A stretch of 64,000 bases of DNA from positions 124,001-188,000 of the forward strand of contig OZ025687.1 of assembly GCA_964019335.1 (NCBI GenBank). Reading direction: 5' to 3'. Made by a program: the position numbers and the translations under genes. Below, piece after piece: positions 27,664 to 38,367 of the stretch. A model generated the notes under the pieces. The model did not search any database and was not told the origin of the DNA. It saw only the letters and a list, made by a program, of their open reading frames with translations. The DNA comes from Diplonema japonicum. Its lineage: Eukaryota > Euglenozoa > Diplonemea > Diplonemida > Diplonemidae. Numbering within the stretch: the first letter of the stretch is position 1; each line of letters begins with the position of its first letter.

Positions 27664-30300
27664 TCATGGGTACTGTGCCTTAGAGAACTGAAACCTTGGC
27701 CTGCTGAACACTTGGTCAGGTGCAGCAGGCAGCTGTGCTGGCCGGTATTGCTGAAGAGGTGGTGGCTGAGTTGCTTGTGCTTGTATGTGTGTCTGTGTCT
27801 TTGTTTCACGCCAGACATCTAAGATAGGTGCCCGCGCTGGCTCCACAAAAGACTGCTGCGACGGTTGCTGTGGCAACCCTCTGCTTGGAGAAGGTGACAG
27901 CCCTTCCGCTAACTTCTGCAGCGATGTCGGAGGGCTGGCCACGATGGAGCTATACGGTGCGGTGGTATGAGGGGACACCTTTTTGGGCGTTGGGTCGCCA
28001 GCAGACGTAAGGTTGTCGGGGGATAAGGACCACCTGCAAATAAAATTGAAGAAAATACACATAACATACTCCAAATCCTCATCTTTAGGGTGCGAGGGCG
28101 TCTGCATAGGACTCTCATCACCGGAGTCGGGGGCATAGTCGTGCTCCTCCGAAATGTTCTGCTCTTCATGCCGCCTCTGCGCCTCTGTGATGGCATCGAC
28201 AGCTGAACCCAGCACCTCGTCGATCTGCGACGAGAGGCTGTCTGCGTCATGTAGTGGATCGGTTGGAAGTTCCTCTGCCGGATGGTCAGGTGGCTGTGGT
28301 GACACCGGGCGGTAAACCTTTCCAGATGACCCAGTGAAAGCTGGTGCAGGAATCGAAGAAGAGCGAACGGAAACCGGCGCAACGCTAGCCGACAACACGG
28401 GCGACGGAACTGCAGGTCTTGCGTGAGGAGGTGGCGGCGGTGGCGGTGGTGTCTTCTTCTGCCTGCCTTGCTTGCTCCTTAGCCACGCAACCTCCCTGCG
28501 GTACGCATCGTCTGTTGTTTCCTTAACCTCAGCCACGGTACCCTCGTTCCACCAGCTCTCAAACGTATCGCCCTGCATCTTGAAAGGCTGCCTTTTGGAT
28601 CTTGGATCCACTGTGGGCACAACGCTCGGTTCCACCGCAGCCAGTTCCTGGAGGACATCGACCCATTTGCTTCCTTGCAAACATGAAACATCGCCCCCGG
28701 AAGCAAGTGATTTCTCTCTCGTCACGATCTGTGATATCAACTGCCCTATGGTGCCAGCCGTCCCGCTGCCGCTCTCAGGCTTGACCACTTTGTGCTTTGT
28801 CAGAACTTGTAGTATTTTAGCCAGGGCGAGGTTCCCCTTCGACTGGGGGGTGTTGCTTCTTGATGTGGGTGCGTGGGGCTCTGGTTGGTGCTCGTTCGTC
28901 TTCAGCATGTGAACTTCCCTCCGCAGCATAACTAGCTCGTCTTGGGCCTCAAGCCACTTCGAGTGGTGCACTTGGATCAAAGTGTCAAGCCGCGACTGCA
29001 GGCGGCGTGCAAGGTCTTTCGAGTCTTCCTGCGGAACGGTGCCTTTCCTGCTGCGTGTGATGCTGGACACCATCGACGCAGTTGCGAGCGATTCATGAAG
29101 CATATCATCTGAAGGGCACAGCATGCCCATTACCATCACCTTGGGCGGCGTGTATGCCTGACCTTCAGACATGACAGCCTGCATAACTCTTGTGAGCTTG
29201 CTGTCCCTCCATGGAATGAAAGCCTTCCCCGGGTCCGCAGAGGGGTCCATCGCCGCGATGGTACACAGCAGCTTCGTCACAGATGTGAGCGTCAAGCTGG
29301 CATGCTTTGAGTGCTCAGCAGCAGGCACCTCGATGAACGCAATCTGACCTTTGGTTACGGCACCATTCCTACAATCAGTCCTCTTCACAGTGACCGTGCA
29401 CACCGTGGCACCGTTGCTCTGCACGTTCTGTTGTGCCTTGAGCCAAAGCTTTGTAAAGTCCACGGGACACTCTACCTCGTGCTCACTAATACCCACCAGC
29501 TCCGGTTTATCCGGCACGGTCTCTCTAAGCCCAGGCGAAACGGAAGGGTCAAGCAGGTCCTCCAGCGTGTCTGTGACACGAAGGAAGGAAACGTACACCT
29601 TGATGTCGTAAATGCTGAGGTCGGCGATTCGTTTCAGCACGTCGGATAAGAAGGCGGGGACGACGCCGCCGTAGTGGGTAGAGGAGAGGCCCTTGGTGTC
29701 GGGGGTGGGGTGGGGGAGGGAGGTGGGTGGGGTGGGGACGGGGACGGCGAGGGGGTCGGGGATCTCTTGCGGAGACGCAAACAGCGCACATGTCTTACCA
29801 GAACGAGAGGGACCGACAAAAAGCACAGAAGCCGTGCCACCACCAAAAGCAAGGGGCACAGTCTCCATGCACAACGCGGTATTGACATCAGCCTGTGAAG
29901 CAGAGAAGCCGAAGACACTGTCTGCCGAGTGCCCCACTGGGTTCAGGGCGCCGTTCTGTCGCGTGGACGAAGCAATCCACACAGTGGAATCAACAGCGTC
30001 AGCCTTTATCCTGTCCGATTGCTTCTCTAGAGGCAGTGTGGGGCGGACACGGAACCCCGTCCAGATGCTGCTCCGCGGTTTGACAGTAGGCGTTGCAGTG
30101 GAAACGCTCACATTGCTGTCGTTCACTCTGCTCCCACAAAACGAGTTAACGGTTCCCCTCCTTAACATCCTATCCTTCCCATCACTCCCGCCACTCACTG
30201 AGGGTGTTCGTTTGCCTCTGCTCTTAGTGGAGGCCATGCTTGGAAGACTTTTCAACTCCCTTCCGTCTCTCTCCCAAGCGGGTACATTTCCTCTCCTCAT
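27664..30300 (-). CDS. degenerate kinesin-like protein
   Basis: Two exons give 866 residues. The 36-nt intron 28034-28069 is in frame and would be missed by simple reading; splicing gives DEDLE-WSLSPDN. Kinesin landmarks appear in order but altered: FRVRP (83-87), P-loop GPSRSGKT (163-170, normally GQTGSGKT), NGATVCTVTV where the NxxSSRSH switch I belongs, FIEVPAAEH (322-330) in place of DLAGSE, and IPWRDSKLTRVMQ (362-374), which is well kept, followed by MGMLCPSDDMLHESLATASM. The nucleotide switches are lost, so motor activity is doubtful while the fold is likely kept. A proline-rich insert lies near 190. The second half is coiled coil, then disordered Pro/Ser-rich sequence. It may be a microtubule-binding, non-motile kinesin. 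Confidence 0.78.
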   Translation of the reverse strand: MRRGNVPAWERDGRELKSLPSMASTKSRGKRTPSVSGGSDGKDRMLRRGTVNSFCGSRVNDSNVSVSTATPTVKPRSSIWTGFRVRPTLPLEKQSDRIKADAVDSTVWIASSTRQNGALNPVGHSADSVFGFSASQADVNTALCMETVPLAFGGGTASVLFVGPSRSGKTCALFASPQEIPDPLAVPVPTPPTSLPHPTPDTKGLSSTHYGGVVPAFLSDVLKRIADLSIYDIKVYVSFLRVTDTLEDLLDPSVSPGLRETVPDKPELVGISEHEVECPVDFTKLWLKAQQNVQSNGATVCTVTVKRTDCRNGAVTKGQIAFIEVPAAEHSKHASLTLTSVTKLLCTIAAMDPSADPGKAFIPWRDSKLTRVMQAVMSEGQAYTPPKVMVMGMLCPSDDMLHESLATASMVSSITRSRKGTVPQEDSKDLARRLQSRLDTLIQVHHSKWLEAQDELVMLRREVHMLKTNEHQPEPHAPTSRSNTPQSKGNLALAKILQVLTKHKVVKPESGSGTAGTIGQLISQIVTREKSLASGGDVSCLQGSKWVDVLQELAAVEPSVVPTVDPRSKRQPFKMQGDTFESWWNEGTVAEVKETTDDAYRREVAWLRSKQGRQKKTPPPPPPPPHARPAVPSPVLSASVAPVSVRSSSIPAPAFTGSSGKVYRPVSPQPPDHPAEELPTDPLHDADSLSSQIDEVLGSAVDAITEAQRRHEEQNISEEHDYAPDSGDESPMQTPSHPKDEDLEYVMCIFFNFICRWSLSPDNLTSAGDPTPKKVSPHTTAPYSSIVASPPTSLQKLAEGLSPSPSRGLPQQPSQQSFVEPARAPILDVWRETKTQTHIQAQATQPPPLQQYRPAQLPAAPDQVFSRPRFQFSKAQYP

Positions 30301-30989
30301 TAGTACCCCCCTCCTTTTGTTGATGAATATGTAGGGAAAGATGAATGAATAGAAGAAGGAAAAGATAAACAAGGAAAAGAAAAAACACAACAAAGGATGA
30401 AAAGAGAAAAAAAGAAAAGAAATGAAATTTACGTAACGAAAAGAGCGATTTTTTTCCCCCTCTTTTTTCTTTGTGAAGGAAAAGCTTGTCCCATCGGAAA
30501 AAAAAAAAGAGAAAGACACCTTCTGCAGTGAGACTAAATAGAAATGAAAGAAAAATGAGGATAAGAGAAGAGAAATGAAAACGACACAATACACTTTCAC
30601 CTGAAAAGAAACTAGGGAAAGAAGTGACTGTATTTCTTATTTTACTCTATTTTTTTTAAAAAAAAAACTTTTTTTTCATGAGAGAAAAAAAAGAGGGAGG
30701 GGGGGAGTTTGTTCAAACAGAACGGGGGGCTGCAAAAAAAAAAAAAATTGTGCCATTTTTTTAAACAAGATTTAGAGAACGGATTTCTTTTTTTTTCATT
30801 TTTTTTTTCTTATCTTCCCTTTTTCTTTCCAAGTGGAGGATGAAGGGGGGGGAAGGGGGGAGGTACAGTTTCTGTTCACTTTTTTTATATCATTCTTTCT
30901 AATGTCACGCAAAATTCCCATATATTTCATGGTGGGGGGGAGAAATGTATTTTACACAACCAACCACAGCCAACAATTAAAACCACTTC
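30301..30989. other. homopolymer-rich spacer
   Basis: The spacer is 690 bp of A-, T- and G-runs with a long pyrimidine-rich stretch on the coding strand just before the kinesin start. That stretch could serve as a leader-splicing tract. I see no gene in it. Confidence 0.6.
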
Positions 30990-33287
30990 TTAACCTCTCG
31001 ATCTGATAGATCTCATTGGGGGCGGAGGTACCACGCATAGAGAGCCACACAAGGTGCCACCACCTCGAAGGGGCGACAGATTTCGAGAAGGAGAAGCAGA
31101 CCTCCGGGCACGCGACTCTGAAGGCCGTTGCCCATATGCAGGAGGCGGAGATGATGAGTGGCGCGAGTAAGCAGAAGAGTTGCGATGTGAAGAAAAAGTG
31201 GTGTTATTCTTTTGCAAGGACTTGTACGTATACAGTACGTGAGAGGACCAAGAAGGCCGCACTACAACGGGCGGCTCGGAGTCAGGTTCCCACTCCATAC
31301 AACCAGGCGGCAACAGTGGCGCGTTGACCCTCATACTACACGCCAGCACAGACAGCACAGCACATGCAACAGACTTCCTCACGGCATCATCAACAACAGC
31401 ACCCTTCCCTATGTTCTGTCGTATGTCGTTCTGCCAGTCCTCAAACATTGAGTATCTCCGAGACATGAAGTCCATAGGCATCTTGACCGCAGGTATCTTC
31501 CGTGGTGACGGCGACGGCGACAATGCCTGCAGCCTTGACGATGCAGGGCTTGCGATGGGAGACGCTGGACGAGACGATTCAGGGCTCGTGTTTGTCTCGG
31601 AGCGTGGCGGCCCGGAGTCGATGTCCTCTGACCCAAGCATGCTGTTGTTTTATTTATTTATTTTATTATTATTTTTCTTTCTTTTCATACCTGTACTCTG
31701 AAAACTGTGACGTCGGTGATGTAGGTGACGCGAAGCCCGAATCCATTGAATGTCGCTTCCCTGCTCTGTGCACCATGAGGTGCCGTCTTCGAACAGACTG
31801 TGTTCGTTCCAATAATGTGGACCCCAAGGTGCCTGATGGAGCGTCGGACCCTGATCTTGCACTCGAATCCGCGCTGAAGGCAGGCTCCACTATTGTGGCC
31901 GCCTTCTTCCCCAACTTTTTCCGTCTAGATTTTGCTTTTCTTTGAACCATCTCGTTCCAGTGCTGTGCCTCCATGCGGATGATTTCGTTTCGCATTTTTG
32001 TTTCGTTTTCCGTCGTGGACCTCAGGAGCCTCGCGATGGCATCGAGCTTTGAAACATTCGCTATGCGCTGCCTCTTCAGGCGCTGCCACTCGCTGTCCTC
32101 GTCGGTCTGCATGGTGCTTCGTTGTACGAGATGCACATACCATGATCTTGTTCCGCGACGGTGTTTCGTCTTTCGTGAGAATGGAAATGACGCTTGACGA
32201 CTGTAAGGGAGTCATGCAACATGGTGTAGTGCAAGTGCATACCATAGCCTGCCATTCTCTTTCGTATTTCCGCTGCCGAGCCATCAGCTTGTCGAACTCT
32301 TCCCTCTGCTCTGCGAAAGCGATGCGGAGCTCCCCCTCTACGATTTTCCGTCTGTTGCTTTCCTCACGGCAGACCTGTACGGGTGGGTGATTTATTCACA
32401 AGGCATACCTGATCAAGGATACCACGCAGCTTCTCAAGCCTCTCTTGGTTCTGCCTGTCAAGTTCTCTCTGAATATTCTCAGCAATGCGGTTCATGCGCA
32501 CCTCCTCCATTGTGAAGGGGTCCTGTGCTTTGTTCCATTCGCCTTCCCACCATGATGGTCTTTCTCCATCTGCGGCGAGCGCCCGTCTCATTGCTCGGTC
32601 GATCTTTTCCGACTTCTGTCGTTTTATGGATAGCCTCTTCATCCCCTTTTCGTGAGCCTTGTCGGCAGCTTCCTTGTCGCGTGCTAACTGCAGTTTCAGT
32701 TCTTCTTTCGCTTCTTCTCTACGTTGCTCGACTTCTTCTATCTTTGCACGTTCTTCTTCAAGTCGAATCTGTCGCTTCTCCTCAAGGAGTGTCACAGGGT
32801 CCACGACGGTGTGCTCCTTCACATCTTCGCCGTCAAGCCCCATAAAGGCACACACATCAATGGGTAGTTCTTTTTCAGCTGCGTAAGGAGCGATGGTGTC
32901 GTGTTCTTCCACTTCAAGCGGCAGGACCTCGTCATAAAACGTGTCCAGGAACACGGTGGTGTGCTCCTCTTCCTTGCATTGTATCAGCAACTCATCTGTG
33001 TCTGTCTCCAGTCTGATGAATCTTGTGTCACTGTACTTGAAGATGCTTAACACACACGCATTTTCTATCATGTGTTGTACCTCTCTTGCCTCGTCGAAGA
33101 GGTAGAGCCCCTGATCCGTGAGCACCATGCTCCCCGTTTCCACGACATCATACGCTGTGTACATGTAGTCCACTTCCCCACTAAAGTGAAGTGTGTCGTC
33201 TCCCTGCTGCCTCGCGTGCTCCACGAACCCATCGTTCTCCCGGAAGTCCAAGTAATCTTTTTCCAAGTCGCTACATTCTAAGTCCAT
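30990..33287 (-). CDS. PH-like domain and coiled-coil protein
   Basis: Five exons (33287-32409, 32374-32243, 32200-32141, 32106-31691, 31641-30990) give 712 residues in a consistent frame. Introns are 34, 42, 34 and 49 nt; the last is almost pure A/T. The start MDLECSDLEKDY follows AAGCCAG by 6 nt. Residues about 28-135 look like a PH/GRAM-type beta barrel (SGEVDYMYTAYDVVETGSMV, LTDQGLYLFDE, FIRLETDTDELLIQC). A charged coiled coil follows (about 175-370), containing RPSWWEGEWNKAQDPFTMEE. The C-terminal third is basic and Ser/Pro/Arg-rich, probably disordered and phosphorylated. A role at membranes or the cytoskeleton is possible; I do not recognise the family. Confidence 0.68.
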
Positions 33288-33535
33288 GCTAACCTGGCTT
33301 GTGTTTTGCAACAACGGTAAGTACTGTAAACTGAAAGGGACACTCGGGGGGGAAATGGAAACTTCTTTGTTTTCTTTTTTTTTTCCCCCCTCTTTTGCAC
33401 GTGTGGAGAAGCTTATAACTCGAAATTCTTCTTTTGTTTTTGCCAAACGTTCCCCCTCTTTTTTGGTAGGATCAAGCCTTAAAAAATATAAAAAAAATAA
33501 AAAATAAAAATAAAAAAGTCGAGATAGTGGTGAAC

Positions 33536-34948
33536 CTACAACGCCACCCGCCAAGCGTTCTGGATTAGAGTAGCTGTAGCATCATTAGACCTACGATGCC
33601 GGCCCTCAACAACAGGGGCTTTCATCTGCGGTATGAGAGGGGAGAAGATGAGGAGGAGATCTGCGTGCTGTGCTGCGGTGAACTCCAATGACCCGTCGAG
33701 GAACTTCGCATGCAGAAGAGAGTAAAGAGAATCGGCTGTGAGAGATGCCACCTCAAAGCTGTGAACCAACTTGCACATGAGAGCAGAGTCGAGATTATCG
33801 AGGTGCTTGTGTAACGCTTTCCGTGCACCTGTGAAAGCAGGCTGGATGTCTACTAAGGGGAATCTTGAAAACGCGAATAACGTGTCCACTATTTCATACG
33901 CCTCGAGGCTGTCTCCCCACCCGCTGCTTAGCTTGCGCAAGATGTCGTGTGCGCCCACCACTACAACATCTGCGAAATAACCTTTTTTAAAAACGATGGC
34001 AGCGGCTGTTATGTATAGGTAATACAAGTCAACAGGGAGGCTTTCTGTGTCGATCTCGCGGAAGATGTCGTGCGTGCTCAGCCCTGACATGCAAGCCTTC
34101 AGCAACGATGCAGCATCCCCCCGCATCACAAGGGACTCCTTGCGTCTTCGCTTTGAGTTCTCTAGGTTCAGTCTTTTTGTGTGCCAAGTAAACCAATTGA
34201 TTTGCTGCTCCTGCCAACCTTTGATGTTCCATTTGTCAAGGCGTTCTAGACAGTTTTCAGAAGGGACGTACTCGTACTTTGTCCATGCTGCCAAGACGGC
34301 AATAACCCCTACGGGGGGGGAGGTGAAGATGTATTGCTCGGAGCTGCGGAGGAAGTCGAGAAGGTCTTTTTTAGGATAGTCAGCTTTGCTTGCGGCTTCG
34401 AGGATGGCAAAGGAGTAGGAGCCCATGTCGCGGCTCACGGCAATGCTGAGCAACGCCTCAAAAGACGAGTGTATTGAATATTTTTTCGCGAGCTTTAGAT
34501 CGCTAGCAAAATTGCGAGGCGAGGTTTCGTAGGACAGCACGGCCTCTTCTTCAAAGAGCATGACTGCGCTTGCGGCAGTGTGGGGGCATTCCGTGGCCTC
34601 AAAGGTTTTTACAATCCACCTCCTGTCTATCGGGCTCATCTTCTTCATTCCCTCCCTCACCAGTTTCTTATAGACAGCATCCGTGTGTCTTTTCCCTTGT
34701 TTCACGTTGTGCCTTGTTATTACTCCCACGGCTTGAGCAAGAACTTCCAAGGGTAGATCTTCATAAAACCTGTGTAGTCCATCCGACAGCACTTCGAGTG
34801 TCTTTCTCCGCATTTCCCCTACCTTGCCCGGTTCGTAGACACAGATCTCTTTTACAAGCAGTATCGGCAGCTTTTTATCTACCATCGCCTCGTTCAGCCG
34901 GCGCAGCAGTTCCAGAGGGTTTCTTGCTTTTCTTGCCCATCGTTGCAT
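33536..34948 (-). CDS. alpha-helical protein of unknown function, possibly mitochondrial
   Basis: The product has 470 residues in one exon. The N-terminus (MQRWARKARNPLELLRRLN) is basic and amphipathic, like a mitochondrial targeting sequence. The rest is a chain of helices without charged low complexity, similar in feel to the FASTK/RAP or PPR-like helical repeats of organellar RNA factors in protists. No RAP or PPR signature could be confirmed. It ends with a basic segment, RHRRSNDATATLIQNAWRVA, which resembles an IQ-type calmodulin-binding helix. The upstream spacer is rich in A-runs, and the acceptor before the start is less clear than elsewhere. Confidence 0.55.
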   Translation of the reverse strand: MQRWARKARNPLELLRRLNEAMVDKKLPILLVKEICVYEPGKVGEMRRKTLEVLSDGLHRFYEDLPLEVLAQAVGVITRHNVKQGKRHTDAVYKKLVREGMKKMSPIDRRWIVKTFEATECPHTAASAVMLFEEEAVLSYETSPRNFASDLKLAKKYSIHSSFEALLSIAVSRDMGSYSFAILEAASKADYPKKDLLDFLRSSEQYIFTSPPVGVIAVLAAWTKYEYVPSENCLERLDKWNIKGWQEQQINWFTWHTKRLNLENSKRRRKESLVMRGDAASLLKACMSGLSTHDIFREIDTESLPVDLYYLYITAAAIVFKKGYFADVVVVGAHDILRKLSSGWGDSLEAYEIVDTLFAFSRFPLVDIQPAFTGARKALHKHLDNLDSALMCKLVHSFEVASLTADSLYSLLHAKFLDGSLEFTAAQHADLLLIFSPLIPQMKAPVVEGRHRRSNDATATLIQNAWRVAL

Positions 34949-35045
34949 CGAGGACCCTTTTTTTTGTTGTTTGACAGGGGGGGATATATAAAAAAAAAGA
35001 AAAAAACAAAGGTACAGGCGAACAGACTAAAGGTAAGGACACACA

Positions 35046-35084
<39 letters not shown>

Positions 35085-35088
<4 letters not shown>

Positions 35089-36680
35089 ATGTTTGGGTAC
35101 AGAAGGAGAGGAGGTGCTGTTGGCTTGACAGACTTTTTTGAGTGGTGAGAGCTGGGGGAGGTCGAGTTGTTCGGAAGGCCCATGGCAGCATGGGCGGCGT
35201 CGAGTTGGGTTTGGAGAGAATTGATGGTGCTGTTAGGGGTGGTGGCAAGCTCGGAGATGCGCATCCTCAGCTGGTGGATGAGTTTGTCCTTCTCAACTGA
35301 TTTGCGCTGTTGCTCACCCACGAAGACATGTGTCTCGCCCATGCGGAGTGGCACCTGATTAAGCTCTTCCTGGAGTTCTTCTACCTTTTGCTTCAGGATG
35401 ACGTCGACACTCACCTCAGGAATGGCCACTGTGGGAGGGATCCCGTGCTGCTGCTGATGTACATTCAGTTGCGTCCGCACGTTATAGATCTCCTTGTCGA
35501 GTCCCCCATCGCAGACGTCCTTGTTGGCACGCAATGCATCCTTCTCGATATTAACCAGCATCGTGCCCAGCATGCTTGCAACTCGCCCGTCTGTTTCCTC
35601 TACCGATAAAGCCGCCACCTGGTTCATTGCTTCTCGCATTCGGCTGATCTGCCTTTGCGACTGTGACATCGCCTTCTCCGTCAGCTCCAGCAGCGACTCA
35701 CGTAGGGAATTTCCCACATCGTCTCGCGTCTGTTTTTTTTTTTTTTTTTCCCCCTTTATTATTTTCGAATCACATACATTTTCCCGATTCTTTAGGTATG
35801 CTAGTTGGTCGTTCATCTCCCTCACTTTGCTTCTCTCATCGTCAAGCTTTCTTTCCAGCGCGCGAATGTTTGTCACCTTCTGCGCCAGTTCTTCTTCTAA
35901 CCTACTAGCCGCGTCTGTTTGTGGGAAACTTTCTTTTTTTTTTTTTTTGCTTCTACCTGCTTTTTGCTGGCAGATCTTCATCTGTGCTTCAAGCTCCGCC
36001 ACGCTGTCCTTTTCGTTTTCTAGTGACCGCCATAGTTTTTCCCGTTCTTCAGTTTCTTTTTTGAGCTCTGTTTGAAGCACGCTGCAGCGTGTGCAGATGT
36101 GAGGAACCTGAGCCACCTGCACCTGGTCCAACGGTTTGTTCGATACGTTCTCCTTGAACTCCCTAACCTTGAAGCTTGGGTCCACGACCCACCCCTTTCC
36201 ACGGTTCTGCCAGATTCCCATCTCGTTCGGGTACCGCCCGTTGTGGATTTCCTGCGACATCGCCTGTGTGTGTGTGTGTGTGTTGTTCTTTGTTTGAGTA
36301 TAAAAAATTGCATACCCAGCCTTTGCTTTGCTCCATGACCTCTTCCTTCCCTATCATCCATCTGTCGCGGTGCCCGAGGTAAATCACTTTCGTGTTTCCT
36401 TCCTGCTTCCAACAGGGCATGTTGCGTACAAGCCTGCCTTCTACCAGGTTATATGTCCCACCAGGGCCATTTAAGGCAGGTGACTCTACAGAAAGGATCT
36501 TCGGCACATCGCCACCGGGCATAGCAGTGCAAGCCTATGGGTGGTTTTTATTCGACGCGAAAGAAAAAAAAAAAGATCGTGAAAAGAAAGAAAAAAGTTG
36601 GAGAGGGGACGAGACACCTGGTGGTCGGAAAGCACACTGAATGCATCGTCGGCAAGCATGGATGAGATGGTGGAAATCAT
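35085..36680 (-). CDS. coiled-coil protein with W/G-rich N-terminal domain
   Basis: There are at least three exons: 36680-36618, 36534-36316 and 36263-35085. The first intron is 83 nt (GTGTC...CATAG) and the second 52 nt, ending in a CA repeat before CAG. Two further in-frame introns are likely (35915-35956, 42 nt; 35730-35777, 48 nt): both are A-rich, end in CAG and would otherwise add Lys-run inserts. The protein is 456 residues with all spliced. Residues about 40-125 form a repeat-like module with small aromatic motifs (GGTYNLVEGRLVRNMPCW, IYLGHRDRWMIG, GWAMSQEIHNGRYPN, KGWVVD). The rest is coiled coil with a CTRC pair near residue 148. T17 plus CATTAACAG ends 3 nt before the start. Confidence 0.65.
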
Positions 36681-36683
36681 GGT

Positions 36684-36719
36684 CTGTTAATGGTGATATT
36701 GAAAAAAAAAAAAAAAAAG
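36684..36719 (-). promoter_or_regulatory. polypyrimidine tract and acceptor 3 nt from a start codon
   Basis: On the coding strand a run of 17 T is followed by CAATATCACCATTAACAG, then ACC and the start codon. The stop of the upstream gene is only 47 bp away, leaving no room for a promoter plus 5' exon. It is one of the clearest spliced-leader-type acceptors in the window. Confidence 0.5.
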
Positions 36720-36727
36720 TTTATTTT

Positions 36728-38308
36728 TTATAGTACCATGCGCCGTGTCGCAGAAGGTGCTGCATTCGGCTGTAAAAGTTGTGAAGCTACTGAATTGAGC
36801 TGTTCGGACGGGGTGAAGAACGACTGCCTTCTTGTTCTGTCGGCTGCGTCGACTTTTGCGCTTTCTTGTATCTCTCCCCACACCTCATTCTCTGTCTGAT
36901 GCACGGCTTCCCTCTTCTCATGTTCTTCTGTTTCCAGTTCCTTCCGCAGCTTTTCGTCTTCTTCCGCTCTCTTCCTCGACTCTTCATCTTCTTTTTCCTC
37001 CTGCTCTATCCTCTCCTTCTCCTCTGCCGCCTTCCTTTCCATCGCAATTCTGTTTTCCGCTTCGATTTTCTCTTCCTCCTCTGCTGCTTTCTTTTCCATT
37101 GCAATCCTCTCTTCGGCGGCCTTGTTTTCCGCATCGATTTTCTCATTCATCTCTTTCTTTTCCATCGCAAGCTTCTCTTCGGCGGCTTTTTTTTCCGCTT
37201 CGATTTTCTCTTCTTCCTCAGCTGCTTTTTTTTCCAACGCAATCCTCTCTTCAGCAGCCTTGTTCTCCGCTTCGAGTTTCTCTTTATCTTCCTCTTTCTC
37301 TATTGGATAGAGTCGTTCATCAAGGGTAAGCAGGTCGGGTTGCTGCGTGCCTTCTGCAGGTATTGTGCCTTGGAACCTAGGCATGCCTTGGGGCATCTCC
37401 TGTGGATAGTCAGGGTTTCTCCATGGAGGGAAGAGGACCTTAGCAGGTTCCAGTTTTTTGGCGGCAAGATGCTTTAAGTATTCGGGCTCATACGTCGAAT
37501 AAAGGTGCCTAACAAGGTCGGCGGGGGGGTAGGCCTCGAGGATCGTGTCGAGGATCACGAGCTTTTCGGGATCTTTCTCTTGGAAATACTCGAGAAGGGC
37601 AAAACGTATGTTCCAGTGACCTGGGTGGGAGGAGGACCACGTCGCTGCCGTGAGGTATTTTTCCGCGACGTAGAGCCTGTGTAGTGTGACGCGCAGGATT
37701 ATGGAAGACAAGGACCCCTTGTGCGATTCCATGATGGTGTCGATTTTGTCGAGCTTTTCCGGTTTGTGCCTTTTGTAGAATCTTGTAATCCACATTTTCA
37801 TCTCTGCTGTGAAATTGTCGTACTGCAGTTGGACCTCGTCGGTGGCGGCGGATTCCGCACCTTTGCAGGCGTCGAGAAAGGCTGGTATGTCATGCTTCAG
37901 CTGAGGAGCCTTCGCACTGTCGTATGTATGGTACAGATCAACGAGACGGAGCCACTGCGAGAAGTGTGTGGTCGAGTACCTGACGTCGAAAGCCGCGTAC
38001 ATCAGCGTGAAGTGGCCACCAGCGAGACGTGCGTCCTCTTCTTCCATGCTCCCTTTGTTCTCGCTGTGCCATGTTTGGAGGATGGTGTCGACGTCCTTCT
38101 CGATGTCAGGCCGCTCCCTTGTCAGATAATGCTTCAGACACCCCCTTGCATCCGACCACCCTACGCATAGAGGGAAGTTCCTCCCAAGTTCTTGAAGCAA
38201 CGCTGGTTCTCTACCATTGTACGCCTCAAGGATCTTGTCAATATTGCTTATCTGGTCTGGGTTCTGCCATGTATAAAACGCCACTAACGTTTCTCTATGA
38301 GGACTCAT
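36728..38308 (-). CDS. KYGPEP-family repeat protein with charged coiled coil
   Basis: The product has 526 residues in one exon. Residues 1-300 hold several diverged helical repeats of the same kind as in the gene at 24712-26472: RETLVAFYTWQNPDQISNI...YNGRE (4-40), WITRFYKRHKPEKLDKIDTI (about 170-190) and ALLEYFQEKDPEKLVILDTI (about 233-255), ending YSTYEPEY. Residues about 335-460 are a highly charged coiled coil built from repeats of (A)EERIAMEKKAAEEEEKIEAE-type units of about 24 residues. The C-terminus is Ser/Ala-rich. It is probably a structural protein of the cytoskeleton. The start lies 6 nt after CGCTTCAG. Confidence 0.68.
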   Translation of the reverse strand: MSPHRETLVAFYTWQNPDQISNIDKILEAYNGREPALLQELGRNFPLCVGWSDARGCLKHYLTRERPDIEKDVDTILQTWHSENKGSMEEEDARLAGGHFTLMYAAFDVRYSTTHFSQWLRLVDLYHTYDSAKAPQLKHDIPAFLDACKGAESAATDEVQLQYDNFTAEMKMWITRFYKRHKPEKLDKIDTIMESHKGSLSSIILRVTLHRLYVAEKYLTAATWSSSHPGHWNIRFALLEYFQEKDPEKLVILDTILEAYPPADLVRHLYSTYEPEYLKHLAAKKLEPAKVLFPPWRNPDYPQEMPQGMPRFQGTIPAEGTQQPDLLTLDERLYPIEKEEDKEKLEAENKAAEERIALEKKAAEEEEKIEAEKKAAEEKLAMEKKEMNEKIDAENKAAEERIAMEKKAAEEEEKIEAENRIAMERKAAEEKERIEQEEKEDEESRKRAEEDEKLRKELETEEHEKREAVHQTENEVWGEIQESAKVDAADRTRRQSFFTPSEQLNSVASQLLQPNAAPSATRRMVL

Positions 38309-38367
38309 GTGTACCTGAAGCGGGGTAAGGTGTTTTGTGTGATTGTGACGCGTGTGTTATGATACTC

